A stretch of DNA of 64,000 nucleotides from PALSA-607 sp963825425. GTDB taxonomy: Bacteria; Actinomycetota; Actinomycetes; Acidothermales; Acidothermaceae. The notes beneath the pieces were generated by a model. It was given only the letters and a program-made list of their open reading frames with translations, was not told where the DNA came from and ran no database searches. The position numbers and the translations under genes were made by a program. Location: the NCBI GenBank assembly GCA_963825425.1, contig CAWGTF010000010.1:620001-684000 (forward strand), in the 5' to 3' direction. This document shows, one piece after another, positions 38,233 to 47,154 of the stretch (position 1 is the stretch's first letter; every line of letters starts with the position of its first letter).

Positions 38233-38270
38233 GGAGGGCGCCTCCAGTAACTATACGGAGGGTGCCTCCG
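38233..38270. promoter_or_regulatory. Two TetR-type palindromic operators between the exporter and repressor genes
   Basis: GGAGGGCGCCTCC (38233-38245) and CGGAGGGTGCCTCCG (38256-38270) share the half-site GGAGG with a 3-base centre, and their centres are 24 bp apart. They flank CTATAC, a possible -10 element. The arrangement fits two repressor dimers blocking both divergent promoters. Confidence 0.75.
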
Positions 38271-38301
38271 GTTGGCAAGTCATTATCTGAGGAGGCCTGG
38301 C

Positions 38302-38904
38302 ATGAGCGCGGTGACGACACCCGACGCCGCCGAACGGGCTCTCCGTGCCGATGCGCAACGCAATCGCGACGCACTCCTGGTGAGCGCCGGCCAGGCGTTC
38401 GCCGAACACGGCACAGCGGCATCACTTGAAGACGTGGCCCGCCGAGCCGGCGTCGGCATCGGGACGCTGTACCGGCACTTCCCCACCCGCGATGCCCTCG
38501 TCGAGGCGGCGTACCGCCACGGCGTTGAGCAGCTGTGCGATGCCGCCGACCAGCTACTAGCGGCGCACCCGGCCGATGTCGCACTCGAGTTGTGGATGCG
38601 AGACTTCGTCGGCTACGTCGCCACCAAGCGGGGCCTCGCCGCCACCTTGAAGCTGTCGGCCGACGACAGCCACACCGAGCTCTTCGCCTATGTCCATGAG
38701 CGGATCAAGGCGGCCATCAAGTCCCTGGTCGACGCCGCAGCTGCGACCGGGCGGATTCGGTCCGACGTCGAGGGTGGCGACCTGATCCGCGCGCTGGGCG
38801 GCATTTGCATGGTGAGTGACCAAGCCGGCTGGCAAGACCAGGCGCGACGGCTCGTTTCGCTCTTGATGGATGGCTTGCGTTACGGCGCCCCCACGCCTGC
38901 TTAG
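38302..38904 (+). CDS. TetR family transcriptional repressor
   Basis: 200 residues. Residues ~20-65 form the helix-turn-helix: GQAFAEHGTAASLEDVARRA then GVGIGTLYRHFPTRDALVEA, the classic TetR recognition helix. The C-terminal ~130 residues are the ligand and dimerisation domain, with WMRDFVGYVATKRGLAATLK typical of the SbtR-like C-terminal group. ATG 38302 was chosen for GAGGAGG upstream. It very probably controls the divergent MFS exporter and itself through the two palindromes. Confidence 0.93.
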   Translation: MSAVTTPDAAERALRADAQRNRDALLVSAGQAFAEHGTAASLEDVARRAGVGIGTLYRHFPTRDALVEAAYRHGVEQLCDAADQLLAAHPADVALELWMRDFVGYVATKRGLAATLKLSADDSHTELFAYVHERIKAAIKSLVDAAAATGRIRSDVEGGDLIRALGGICMVSDQAGWQDQARRLVSLLMDGLRYGAPTPA

Positions 38905-38916
38905 TGCCGCGCGCGG

Positions 38917-39702
38917 CTACGACAGGGCTGGTGCACCAGCGGCACCGGCCACCTGGATCCGGCACGCGCGATAGCCGAGCCGAGCGGCGAAGTACTTCAG
39001 CCCGGGCGGCGCGCCAAGAATCGACTCGACGACAAGGCTGCTCACGCCGCACTTGATGAGGTCGGCGACCACCGCCGTGTGCAGCAGGTAGCGGGTCTGA
39101 TGTGCAACACCCAGATCCGGCGGACCGTGCAGCAGCAAGAGGACGGCGGTCCGCTCGTCAACGAGCACGATTGCCCGGCCGAGCACTTCGCCGTCCGATC
39201 CGAACACGGCCCACGATTTGACGGCACGGTCGGGTTGGTCGATGCGGTCGAGTTCGTCCACGAGCTCGGCGTAGGTGCCCGAGCGCAGCGCCTCCCTGGT
39301 CACCGCCCAGTCGGTGCGAACGGGTCGGCAGGTCAACCGGATCTTGTCGGCCCTGTGCAGGTTGGTCCGCACGGCCTGTCGGTGACGCCCCCGCAGGTAG
39401 CTGCCGGGGTCCGACGGCAGTGGCAGGCAAGCATGTGAGGCGGCTTTTCGCCACGACTGCCCCGACCATCGGTCGTACAAGAGCTTGCCGACAGGCAGCG
39501 TCGAGAGCGTGAGCGTCTGGACCGGAAGCCTCCGCAACAGGTGGTAGTAGGCAGGCACCAGGTGCGGGTGAATGAGGGCGAAGAAGAACCGGCGGCCGGC
39601 TCCCCCAACGTGCCAACCGCGCATGCCCAGTCTGGCCGCAGCGTAGTAGCGAGCACTATCCAGCGCCGCCCAGTCGTCGGCGGGGTGGTGGCCAGCCAGC
39701 AT
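38917..39702 (-). CDS. GNAT-fold acyltransferase-like hypothetical protein
   Basis: About 261 residues. The second half has a GNAT/FemAB-like pattern: YLRGRHRQAVRTNLHRADKI, AVFGSDGEVLGRAIVLVDER, AVLLLLHGPPDLGVAHQTRY, SSLVVESILGAPPGLKYFAA and RLGYRACRIQVAG at the end. The first half is basic and less familiar. ATG 39702 has GGGAGG upstream. There is no signal peptide. The acyl acceptor is unknown, and assignment rests on general pattern only. It ends 12 bases from the convergent TetR gene. Confidence 0.6.
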   Translation of the reverse strand: MLAGHHPADDWAALDSARYYAAARLGMRGWHVGGAGRRFFFALIHPHLVPAYYHLLRRLPVQTLTLSTLPVGKLLYDRWSGQSWRKAASHACLPLPSDPGSYLRGRHRQAVRTNLHRADKIRLTCRPVRTDWAVTREALRSGTYAELVDELDRIDQPDRAVKSWAVFGSDGEVLGRAIVLVDERTAVLLLLHGPPDLGVAHQTRYLLHTAVVADLIKCGVSSLVVESILGAPPGLKYFAARLGYRACRIQVAGAAGAPALS

Positions 39703-39937
39703 GCAGTTAGTCCTCCCAACGCATCGGGTGTCCCAAACCGTAGTCCACGGGCCCAGCTGCCGGCCGCGTGTCGGCTGTGCCGCGCAGACTCGGACGGGCA
39801 CGCGGGAATCCCACGGCGAGACCGGCGCAGTGAGCAGCACCCGGCGAAGTCGGCTCTGCGACAATCAGCCGCGTCGACAACCCTCGCGGGGCTGCCGTCC
39901 GGTGGCCGCAGGAGCCGCCCGATCGGGAGGAGGAACC

Positions 39938-40786
39938 GTGGCGGAACGGCTCAGATCCCGCGGCTTGGTTGGGGAGTTGGCCGCTGAGTTCGCGGGAACC
40001 TTCATCCTGATCTTGGTCGGGGTCGGGGTGGCGGCGCAGGTCGGCGCAGCCGGGCTCGGAAACCACGACTCGATCGCCTGGGGGTGGGGACTCGCCGTCG
40101 CGCTCGGTATGTACACCGCCGGCAAGATCAGCGGCGGCCACCTCAACCCGGCCGTGACCGTTGGCCTCGCCGTGTTCCGCGGTTTCCCGTGGCGGAAGGT
40201 CGGTCCTTATGCGTTGGCGCAAACGGCCGGCGCGTTTCTGGCCGCCCTCCTGGCGCGCTGGGACTACACCGAGGTTCTCGCCAAGGTTGATCCCGAGCAC
40301 ACGATCAAGACCCAGGGGGTCTTCTCCACGCTGCCGGGCAACGGAACGCTGCCTGTGCACGAATGGGGCGCGTTCCGTGACCAGATCATCGGCACCGCAA
40401 TCCTGCTGTTCCTCGTCGTGGCGATCACCGATGCCCGCAACATTGCGCCGGCTGCGAGCCTCGTGCCGTTGCTGATCGGCCTCCTTGTGGTGGCGATCGG
40501 TCTGGGCTGGGGCACCGACGCCGGATACGCGATCAACCCAGCCCGGGACTTCGGTCCGCGACTCGCGTCATTCCTGACGGGGTACGGCACCGCATTCAGA
40601 GACCAGTACGGGCACTTCTATTTCTGGGTTCCCATCATCGGACCCCTCTTGGGTGGAGTTGCCGGCGTCGGCCTCTACGACGCGCTGATCGGTCGCTTCC
40701 TTCCCGCGGAAGGCCCAGACGACGTCGGACGACTTCCGGGGCAGCCTGACGACCGCGACTCGCACGTATCACCGCGCTCCCAATGA
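39938..40786 (+). CDS. glpF: Glycerol uptake facilitator (aquaglyceroporin)
   Basis: 282 residues, six transmembrane helices plus two half-helices. The NPA boxes are GGHLNPAVTVGL and YAINPARDFGPR; the Asp after the second NPAR marks an aquaglyceroporin rather than a water-only channel. GTG 39938 has GGGAGGAGG upstream. It opens the glpF-glpK-glpD operon: glycerol enters here, is phosphorylated by GlpK and oxidised by GlpD. The 235 bases upstream hold no gene and no recognised GlpR site. Confidence 0.94.
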   Translation: MAERLRSRGLVGELAAEFAGTFILILVGVGVAAQVGAAGLGNHDSIAWGWGLAVALGMYTAGKISGGHLNPAVTVGLAVFRGFPWRKVGPYALAQTAGAFLAALLARWDYTEVLAKVDPEHTIKTQGVFSTLPGNGTLPVHEWGAFRDQIIGTAILLFLVVAITDARNIAPAASLVPLLIGLLVVAIGLGWGTDAGYAINPARDFGPRLASFLTGYGTAFRDQYGHFYFWVPIIGPLLGGVAGVGLYDALIGRFLPAEGPDDVGRLPGQPDDRDSHVSPRSQ

Positions 40787-40846
40787 CACCGACTGCCTTG
40801 CGTGCCGTGACGTCGAGCGACCGGGTTCCCGAAAGGAGAGACAAGC

Positions 40847-42364
40847 ATGGCTGATTTCGTCGGAGCGGTCGATCAAGGCACGACCAGCACGCGCTTCATG
40901 ATCTTCGACCATGGGGGCAACGTGAAGGGCGTGCACCAGTTGGAGCACGAGCAGATCCTGCCGCAGGCTGGCTGGGTCGAGCACAACCCCGCGGAAATCT
41001 GGGAACGGACGCGGGCGGTGATCGAGACCACGCTCACCAAGGTGAACCTGCAGTCGTCCGACCTCGCCGCGGTCGGCATCACGAACCAGCGTGAAACAAC
41101 GGTGGTGTGGAACAAGAAGACGGGGCGTCCGTACTACAACGCCATCGTCTGGCAGGACACCCGCACGGACCGGATCGCATCCGCACTCGAACGTGGGGGC
41201 CAGGGCGACGTCATCCGGCAGAAGGCGGGCCTTCCCCCCGCGACGTATTTCTCGGGCGGGAAGATCCAATGGATCCTCGAAAACGTCGACGGCGTGCGCG
41301 CGGCCGCGGAGGCGGGCGAAGCGGTCTTCGGCAACACGGATAGCTGGCTGTTGTGGAATCTGACCGGCGGCGTCGAGGGCGGTGTCCATGTAACCGACCC
41401 GACGAACGCGAGCCGGACGATGTTGATGGATCTCGAGACCCTGCAATGGGACGACGAGTTGCTCGGGTACTTCGACATTCCTCGGCAGATGCTCCCCCAG
41501 ATCCTGCCGTCGTCCCACCCAGGGTTGTACGGCACGTCGCGATCAGGCGGCCCGCTCGGAGGCGAGGTCGCGCTCTCCGGCGACCTCGGCGACCAACAGG
41601 CCGCAACGGTGGGCCAGGTCTGCTTCGCCGTCGGTGAGGCTAAGAACACCTACGGAACGGGGAATTTCCTGCTGTACAACACCGGCCATGACGTCGTCCG
41701 TTCAAAGCACGGGCTGCTCACGACCGTCTGCTACAAGTTCGGTGACGAGGCCACGGTGTACGCGCTCGAAGGTTCGATCGCGGTCACCGGATCGGCGGTG
41801 CAGTGGCTTCGCGACCAGCTCGGCATCATCTCCGGTGCCGCCGAGAGCGAGTCACTGGCCGCGCAGGTTCCCGATGCAGGTGGCATCTACTTCGTGCCTG
41901 CGTTCTCGGGACTCTTCGCGCCTTACTGGCGTTCCGATGCCCGCGGCGCAATCGTCGGGCTGTCCCGCTTCAACACCAACGCGCACCTCGCCAGGGCAAC
42001 GTTGGAGTCGATCTGCTACCAGACTCGCGACGTGGTCGAAGCCATGCACCAGGACTCCGGCGTCGCACTCGATGTGCTGCGGGTCGACGGCGGCATCACC
42101 GCAAACAAGCTGTGCATGCAACTGCAGGCCGACATTCTCGGCGTCCCTGTTTCGAAGCCTGTCGTCGCCGAAACCACGGCCCTCGGTGCGGCGTACGCAG
42201 CGGGTCTCGCCGTCGGGTTCTGGAAGTCCACCGACGAACTGAAGAAGAACTGGAACGAGGACCTTCGTTGGCAACCGGAGTGGTCCGAGGATCAGCGCGA
42301 AAAGGGCTACGCGGGCTGGAAGAAGGCTGTCGAACGTACGCTCGACTGGGTCGATGTCGGATAA
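40847..42364 (+). CDS. glpK: Glycerol kinase
   Basis: FGGY kinase, 505 residues, ATP-dependent phosphorylation of glycerol to sn-glycerol-3-phosphate. It shows AVDQGTTSTRFMIFDHGGNV at the start, GITNQRETTVVWNKKTGRP with the glycerol-contacting Arg-Glu, NAIVWQDTRT, GNTDSWLLWNLTGG, and the C-terminal FGGY signature YQTRDVVEAMHQD with LRVDGGITANKLCMQ. ATG 40847 has GAAAGGAGAG upstream. It lies 60 bases after glpF and 51 bases before glpD. Confidence 0.97.
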   Translation: MADFVGAVDQGTTSTRFMIFDHGGNVKGVHQLEHEQILPQAGWVEHNPAEIWERTRAVIETTLTKVNLQSSDLAAVGITNQRETTVVWNKKTGRPYYNAIVWQDTRTDRIASALERGGQGDVIRQKAGLPPATYFSGGKIQWILENVDGVRAAAEAGEAVFGNTDSWLLWNLTGGVEGGVHVTDPTNASRTMLMDLETLQWDDELLGYFDIPRQMLPQILPSSHPGLYGTSRSGGPLGGEVALSGDLGDQQAATVGQVCFAVGEAKNTYGTGNFLLYNTGHDVVRSKHGLLTTVCYKFGDEATVYALEGSIAVTGSAVQWLRDQLGIISGAAESESLAAQVPDAGGIYFVPAFSGLFAPYWRSDARGAIVGLSRFNTNAHLARATLESICYQTRDVVEAMHQDSGVALDVLRVDGGITANKLCMQLQADILGVPVSKPVVAETTALGAAYAAGLAVGFWKSTDELKKNWNEDLRWQPEWSEDQREKGYAGWKKAVERTLDWVDVG

Positions 42365-42415
42365 CCCGACGTTGACCCCGAGCACCCGGTAGAGCGGCGC
42401 AGGCAGGAGAAGAAC

Positions 42416-44206
42416 GTGGGTTCAGCTCAACTCGGACCGCGCTATCGCGAATCCGTGCTCAAGGAAATGGGTCAGGGCGAGTTCGACCTCCTCGTCATCG
42501 GCGGCGGCATCGTTGGCGCGGGCGCGGCGCTGGACGCCGTGTCGCGCGGCTTGACCGTCGCGCTTCTCGAGGCCCATGACTGGGCGGCCGGCACGTCGTC
42601 ACGGTCGAGCAAGCTCATCCACGGCGGCTTGCGCTACCTCGAGCAGCGCAACTTCGCGCTGGTGCGCGAAGCGTTGAAGGAGCGTGGCCTTCTCCTCAAC
42701 AGGATCGCGCCACACCTGGTACGTCCGGTGCCGTTCCTGCTGCCACTGCAGCACCGAATCTGGGAACGGTTCTACATCGGTTCGGGCGTGTTCCTCTACG
42801 ACCGGATGGGCGGCGCGCGATCCGTGCCAGGGCACCGGCATCTGAGCCGTCAAGCAGCGTTGCGCCTCGCCCCGGGCCTGCGCTCAGACGCGCTGATCGG
42901 AGCGATCCAGTACTACGACGCGCAGATGGACGACGCGCGGTACGCACTCACCGTCGTCCGCACCGCAGCCCACCTCGGCGCCAAGGTGGCGCGCGGTGCG
43001 CGAGTCACTGGCTTCGTCCGCGAGGGCGCGCAGATTGTCGGCGCCCAGGTTATGGACGTAGAGACCGACCACGAGCTCGTGATCCGGGCCAAGCAAGTCA
43101 TCAATGCCACCGGCGTCTGGACCGACGACACCCAGCAGATGGCCGGCGGACGTGGCGGCTTTCACGTCAGGGCCTCGAAGGGCGTGCACCTCGTCGTTCC
43201 GCGCAATCGGATTCAACTCGACGCCGGCCTCATCCTGCGCACCGAAAAGAGCGTTCTGTTCGTCATTCCGTGGGGCCGGCATTGGATCATCGGCACCACT
43301 GACACGGACTGGGAACTCGACAAGGTGCACCCAGCGGCGAGCAGCACCGACATCAACTACATCCTCGACCACGTCAACTCCGTGCTGAGAACGCCGCTTA
43401 GCCCGGACGACGTCGAAGGCGTGTACGCGGGTCTTCGTCCGCTGCTGGCCGGCGAGTCCGAGCAAACCAGCAGGCTTTCGCGCGAGCACTCGGTCGGCCA
43501 ACCAGTACCCGGCTTGACAGTCATCGCCGGGGGCAAGTACACGACCTACCGTGTGATGGCGAAGGACGCCGTCGACGTGGCACGTCGCGGCATGAGTGCG
43601 AGCGTGCCGGACTCTGTCACCGAACGGCTCGCACTGCTCGGCGCGGACGGATACGAAGCCATGTGGAACAAGCGAAACGCGCTCGCCGCATCCTCCGGAC
43701 TGCACGTGACGCGGGTAGAACATCTGCTGCATCGCTATGGATCATGTATCACCGACCTGCTCGACCTCGTCGCTGAAGACGCCACGCTCGGCGAGCCGGT
43801 GTCGTCGGGCAGTGACTACTTACGCGCCGAGATCGTGTACGCGACGAGCCACGAGGGCGCGCTGCATCTCGATGATGTGCTGACCCGACGGACCAGGATC
43901 TCGATCGAGGAATGGGATCGCGGCACGGGTTGCGCGCGCGATGTCGCAATGCTGATGGCCCGGGTCCTGGATTGGGACGCCGGGACCATCGAACGCGAGG
44001 TGGAGCACTACCTGCTGCGGGTCGAGGCCGAACGCGCTTCGCAGCGCCAACCCGACGATCACACCGCGGACGCCGCCAGGCTTGGCGCACCCGATATCGT
44101 CCCGCTGCGCGGCGACCCCAGCGACCACCGAGACGCGAGCGGTGACGAGGTGGCGCCTGGCGGGTTCGGAAAGCTGAAATCGATCAAGTCGGCAGAAGCG
44201 AACTAG
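42416..44206 (+). CDS. glpD: Aerobic glycerol-3-phosphate dehydrogenase
   Basis: FAD-dependent membrane-associated dehydrogenase, 596 residues, passing electrons from glycerol-3-phosphate to the quinone pool and yielding dihydroxyacetone phosphate. The FAD motif is LLVIGGGIVGAGAALDAVSRG with STRSSKLIHGGLRYLE-like sequence (SSRSSKLIHGGLRYLEQ). HLVVPRNRIQL and WIIGTTDTDWELD are substrate-site blocks, and the C-terminal helical domain is complete. GTG 42416 has AGGAGAAG upstream. It is the last gene of the glp operon. Confidence 0.96.
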   Translation: MGSAQLGPRYRESVLKEMGQGEFDLLVIGGGIVGAGAALDAVSRGLTVALLEAHDWAAGTSSRSSKLIHGGLRYLEQRNFALVREALKERGLLLNRIAPHLVRPVPFLLPLQHRIWERFYIGSGVFLYDRMGGARSVPGHRHLSRQAALRLAPGLRSDALIGAIQYYDAQMDDARYALTVVRTAAHLGAKVARGARVTGFVREGAQIVGAQVMDVETDHELVIRAKQVINATGVWTDDTQQMAGGRGGFHVRASKGVHLVVPRNRIQLDAGLILRTEKSVLFVIPWGRHWIIGTTDTDWELDKVHPAASSTDINYILDHVNSVLRTPLSPDDVEGVYAGLRPLLAGESEQTSRLSREHSVGQPVPGLTVIAGGKYTTYRVMAKDAVDVARRGMSASVPDSVTERLALLGADGYEAMWNKRNALAASSGLHVTRVEHLLHRYGSCITDLLDLVAEDATLGEPVSSGSDYLRAEIVYATSHEGALHLDDVLTRRTRISIEEWDRGTGCARDVAMLMARVLDWDAGTIEREVEHYLLRVEAERASQRQPDDHTADAARLGAPDIVPLRGDPSDHRDASGDEVAPGGFGKLKSIKSAEAN

Positions 44207-44225
44207 CCCGCCACCAACTCGAGGT

Positions 44226-44741
44226 TCAGGCACCCGCCGCGCGACGCTGACGCCGTCGCGCTGTGAGGTCGGCAACCGCAGCCTCGGGTAGTTCGGCTTT
44301 CGCGCGCTCGCGTCCGGCCTCGTCCCGGTCGCCGGCAGCGCGCCGACGCGCGCCGGCCGCCGTCTTCCGGTCGGCCGCCGAGCGCTTCCGATCCGAGGCT
44401 GAGCTTTTGCGATCGGCCACCGTGCCCTTACGGTCCAAAGTCGCCATGTAGGTGTCGAACGACGAATCCGTCGGGGGGTCCGCCGCGGCTCCCTCCATCG
44501 CGCGCAGGTCCGTTCCGGCCTGGCGCAGCGCCGCGTCGAAATCTCTGCGGTCGGCACGACCGTCGAGGGCGAGCGCGACCGCGTCGTTCTCGTCAGCGAC
44601 CGTGTCGCGCTCGTCGGAAAGCGCCGCTCGTTCGTCAGCGGGCCACTCCTCGGCGATCGCCTTCTCACCAAGCAGGGCCAAGCCGCGTTCGGCCGCGTCG
44701 ATCATCGCCTTGCGCTGCTCGAGGTCGCCGACTCCGTCCAT
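44226..44741 (-). CDS. Heptad-repeat coiled-coil-like protein of unknown function
   Basis: 171 residues. Residues ~36-56 are three 7-residue repeats (DERAALS, DERDTVA, DENDAVA). Residues ~103-144 are six more (DRKGTVA, DRKSSAS, DRKRSAA, DRKTAAG, ARRRAAG, DRDEAGR). The strict period of seven with charged D/R/K at fixed positions suggests a long single helix or coiled coil. It is soluble, with no signal peptide and no catalytic motif. ATG 44741 opens the frame. It is convergent with glpD, 19 bases apart. Confidence 0.7.
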   Translation of the reverse strand: MDGVGDLEQRKAMIDAAERGLALLGEKAIAEEWPADERAALSDERDTVADENDAVALALDGRADRRDFDAALRQAGTDLRAMEGAAADPPTDSSFDTYMATLDRKGTVADRKSSASDRKRSAADRKTAAGARRRAAGDRDEAGRERAKAELPEAAVADLTARRRQRRAAGA

Positions 44742-45113
44742 ACTCGCAAACTAGGCCCTAAAGCGCCTTTTTGGCTATCGGGACCAGACGGCCACACAAG
44801 AGACAAAAGGAACGGCCGCGGACGGCGAGAAGCGGCGGAGGCGAAGGGTGAGCGGCGAAGGACGAAGGTCGCCCATCCGCACCGGCCGAAGCAGCGCTTA
44901 ACGAGGTCGTCAGGTCGAGCAGCGAGTATCTGACACCAAGGTGCCCGGCAGGGCCTCCCCCCCGGGGCCCGCCGGGCGCCTCCATCGATTGACGGCGGCG
45001 CCCGGTCCGATCTGTTCCGACGGCCAGCCCGAGGTTGCTCGCGGATGAGACGCCGCACGGCGACGCAGCGGCACGATGGGTTGTAACGTGTGCGGCGGTC
45101 GCGCAACCAATCG
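44742..45113. other. Intergenic region with a long GC hairpin
   Basis: No gene is seen. GCCCGGC at 44943-44949 pairs with GCCGGGC at 44971-44977, and GGGCC/GGGGCCC pair inside, giving a strong stem around a C-rich loop. It could be a terminator or a 5'-leader structure for the cell-wall protein gene. I looked for a c-di-AMP (ydaO-type) riboswitch core and did not find one. Confidence 0.45.
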
Positions 45114-45192
45114 GTCTCGGCGCGCGTCTAAGCGCGCGAAATGTCTCGGCGCGCGTCTAAGCGCCAAATGTCTCGGCGCGCGTCCAAAGCGC
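45114..45192. repeat. Three direct repeats of ~22 bp upstream of the CWB2 protein gene
   Basis: GTCTCGGCGCGCGTCTAAGC followed by GC begins at 45114 and 45143. A third copy with one substitution and one insertion (GTCCAAAGCGC) begins at 45170. The copies are separated by 5-7 bases, too close for CRISPR spacers. Within the second and third copies an open frame reads MSRRASKRQ/MSRRASKAQ, but the real gene starts further on at 45234. Confidence 0.75.
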
Positions 45193-45233
45193 AACTCGAG
45201 CCAGCGCGGCAGCCCACTAGTAGGCGGGGAACG

Positions 45234-47127
45234 ATGAGTGACGTCACCGCACCACGGCGCTCGACTCGGGCAAAGACGCGAGTCGGCCGGTACGCGCGCC
45301 TCGTCGCGGCCGCACTCGTCGCCGTCCCGATCTCATTTTTCGCGGCCGGCGTCGCGAACGCAGCGGCTGCCACCCACTTCTCGGTGACCGCGCCCGCGAG
45401 CGCGATCGTCGGCAACACGGTGACTATCACGGTGACGGCGCTTGACAGCAGCAACGCGATCGCGACGACCTACGCAGGCACAGTGCATTTCACGTCGAAT
45501 GACGCGGGCGCCATCCTTCCCGCGAACTCGACGTTTTCCGGCGGAGTCGGCAGCTTCAGCGTCACGGTTTTCCACCGCGGGCACTCGGCACGTGACGGTC
45601 ACCGACACCAGTTCATCGTCGATCACGGGCACCTCGGGTTCGGTGAATGTCACGCAGAGCACGACGCACCTCTCGGCGACTGCCGCGGCGACCGCAACCG
45701 CAGGCAGCTCCTTCGTCGTCACCGTGAAAGCCCTCGATGGCGGCGGCAACGTCGTGACCGGCTACACCGGAACGGTCAAGTTGACCAGCAGCGATTCGGC
45801 GGCCGTGTTGCCCGCAAACTCCACGTTGTCGAGCGGCCAGCACGCCTTCACCGTGACACTGAAGACCGCGGGCGCACACACGATTACCGCGACCGACACC
45901 GCGAATTCGGGGATCTCGGGCACAACGGCAGCGATCACTGTCGCGCCTGCCGCGACGACGCATTTGCTGGTCACCGCACCGACCTCGTCGGCCGTCGGCC
46001 TCTCGTTCTTGGTCGCCGTGACCGCGAAAGACGCCTACCAGAACACCGTCACGACGTACGGCGGCACGGTGCATCTCACCTCGACCGACCCCTCGGCGTC
46101 GCTGAGCTCGAACGCCAAACTGACGAGCGGCGTCGGCAACTTCAGTGCGACGCTACGAACCCTCGGCAGCCGCACCGTGACGGCGACCGACACGGTCACT
46201 TCGTCGATCACCGGGACGTCGGGCACCATCACCGTTGTCGCGCGGACGTCGCCGGTTCGCGCCGCAGGAGCTGACCGCATCGGTACCGCAGTCGCGGTGT
46301 CGCAGCTGAACTTCCCAAGTGGCGGAGCGGGCGCGGTCGTGCTTGCCCGCTCTGACGACTTCCCCGACGCCCTGGTGGCCGCACCGCTGGCCGCGTCCAC
46401 GCGAGCGCCGTTGCTGTTCGTGCAAGGTGCGTCGTTGCCTACGGTGACCCGCAACGAGATCAGCCGGGTCATCGGTGCGCACGGAACCGTGTACCTGATC
46501 GGCAGCACGTCCGCGATCCCGGCGAGCGTCGAGACCACGCTGCAATCGTTGGGCTACAGCACGGACCGCATCGGTGGATCCGACCGGTACGCGACGGCGG
46601 TAGCCGTGGCCAACGTTCTTGGCGGGCGCAGCACCGTGTTCCTTGCCACGGGCATCAACTTCCCTGATGCCTTGTCGGCGGGGCCGGCAGCGGCCCACAT
46701 GAGCGGCGTCGTGCTGCTCACCGACGGCACGTCGATGCCATCGATCACCCGCTCGTACCTGAATGCGCACGTCGGCACGGTCTACGCCGTCGGTGGCCCC
46801 GCTGCCATCGCAGATGCCGCCGCCACTCGCATCGTCGGTGCCGACCGAATGTCGACCGCCGCGACGGTGGCCTCGACCTTCTTCCCGACACCCATCAGCC
46901 TCGGGGTTGCCAGTGGGGCAACATTCGCCGACGCCATGTCGGGGGGTGCCTACCTCGCCCGCTTGGGAGGTCCGATCCTGCTGACCTATCCGACCTCGCT
47001 ACCGGCGTCGACCAGCAACTACCTCAGCGCGGCCCGATCGAGCCTGGCGAGCAGCGCCCTATTCGGCGGCAGCGCAGCGATCTCGGTCAGCGTGCAGACG
47101 ACGGTCGATCAGCTGCTCGGATTCTGA
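45234..47127 (+). CDS. Secreted cell-wall-binding protein: Ig-like repeats plus three CWB2 repeats (one frameshift)
   Basis: A signal peptide (basic RVGRYARLVAAALVAVPI, cleavage after GVANAAA) is followed by three ~90-residue Ig-like repeats. Each opens THFSVTAP/THLSATAA/THLLVTAP and contains GTVHFTS/GTVKLTS/GTVHLTS. The C-terminal ~280 residues are three cell-wall-binding repeats 2: AAGADRIGTAVAVSQ, GGSDRYATAVAVANVL and VGADRMSTAATVAS, each with an FPDAL-like (FADAM in the third) block. These bind anionic wall polymers. One extra base near 45573 breaks the first Ig repeat. ATG 45234 has GGCGGGGAACG upstream. Likely a surface adhesin or structural protein. Confidence 0.85.
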
Positions 47128-47154
47128 TCGGGTCTGGTCTGCGGCTCCGAGCCG

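Noticed and set aside
45114..45192. CRISPR array
   Set aside because: Only three repeats with 5-7 base gaps, no cas genes, and the copies lie in a gene leader.
44742..45233. c-di-AMP or other riboswitch before the cell-wall protein gene
   Set aside because: A strong hairpin is present, but I could not find the conserved core of any riboswitch class.
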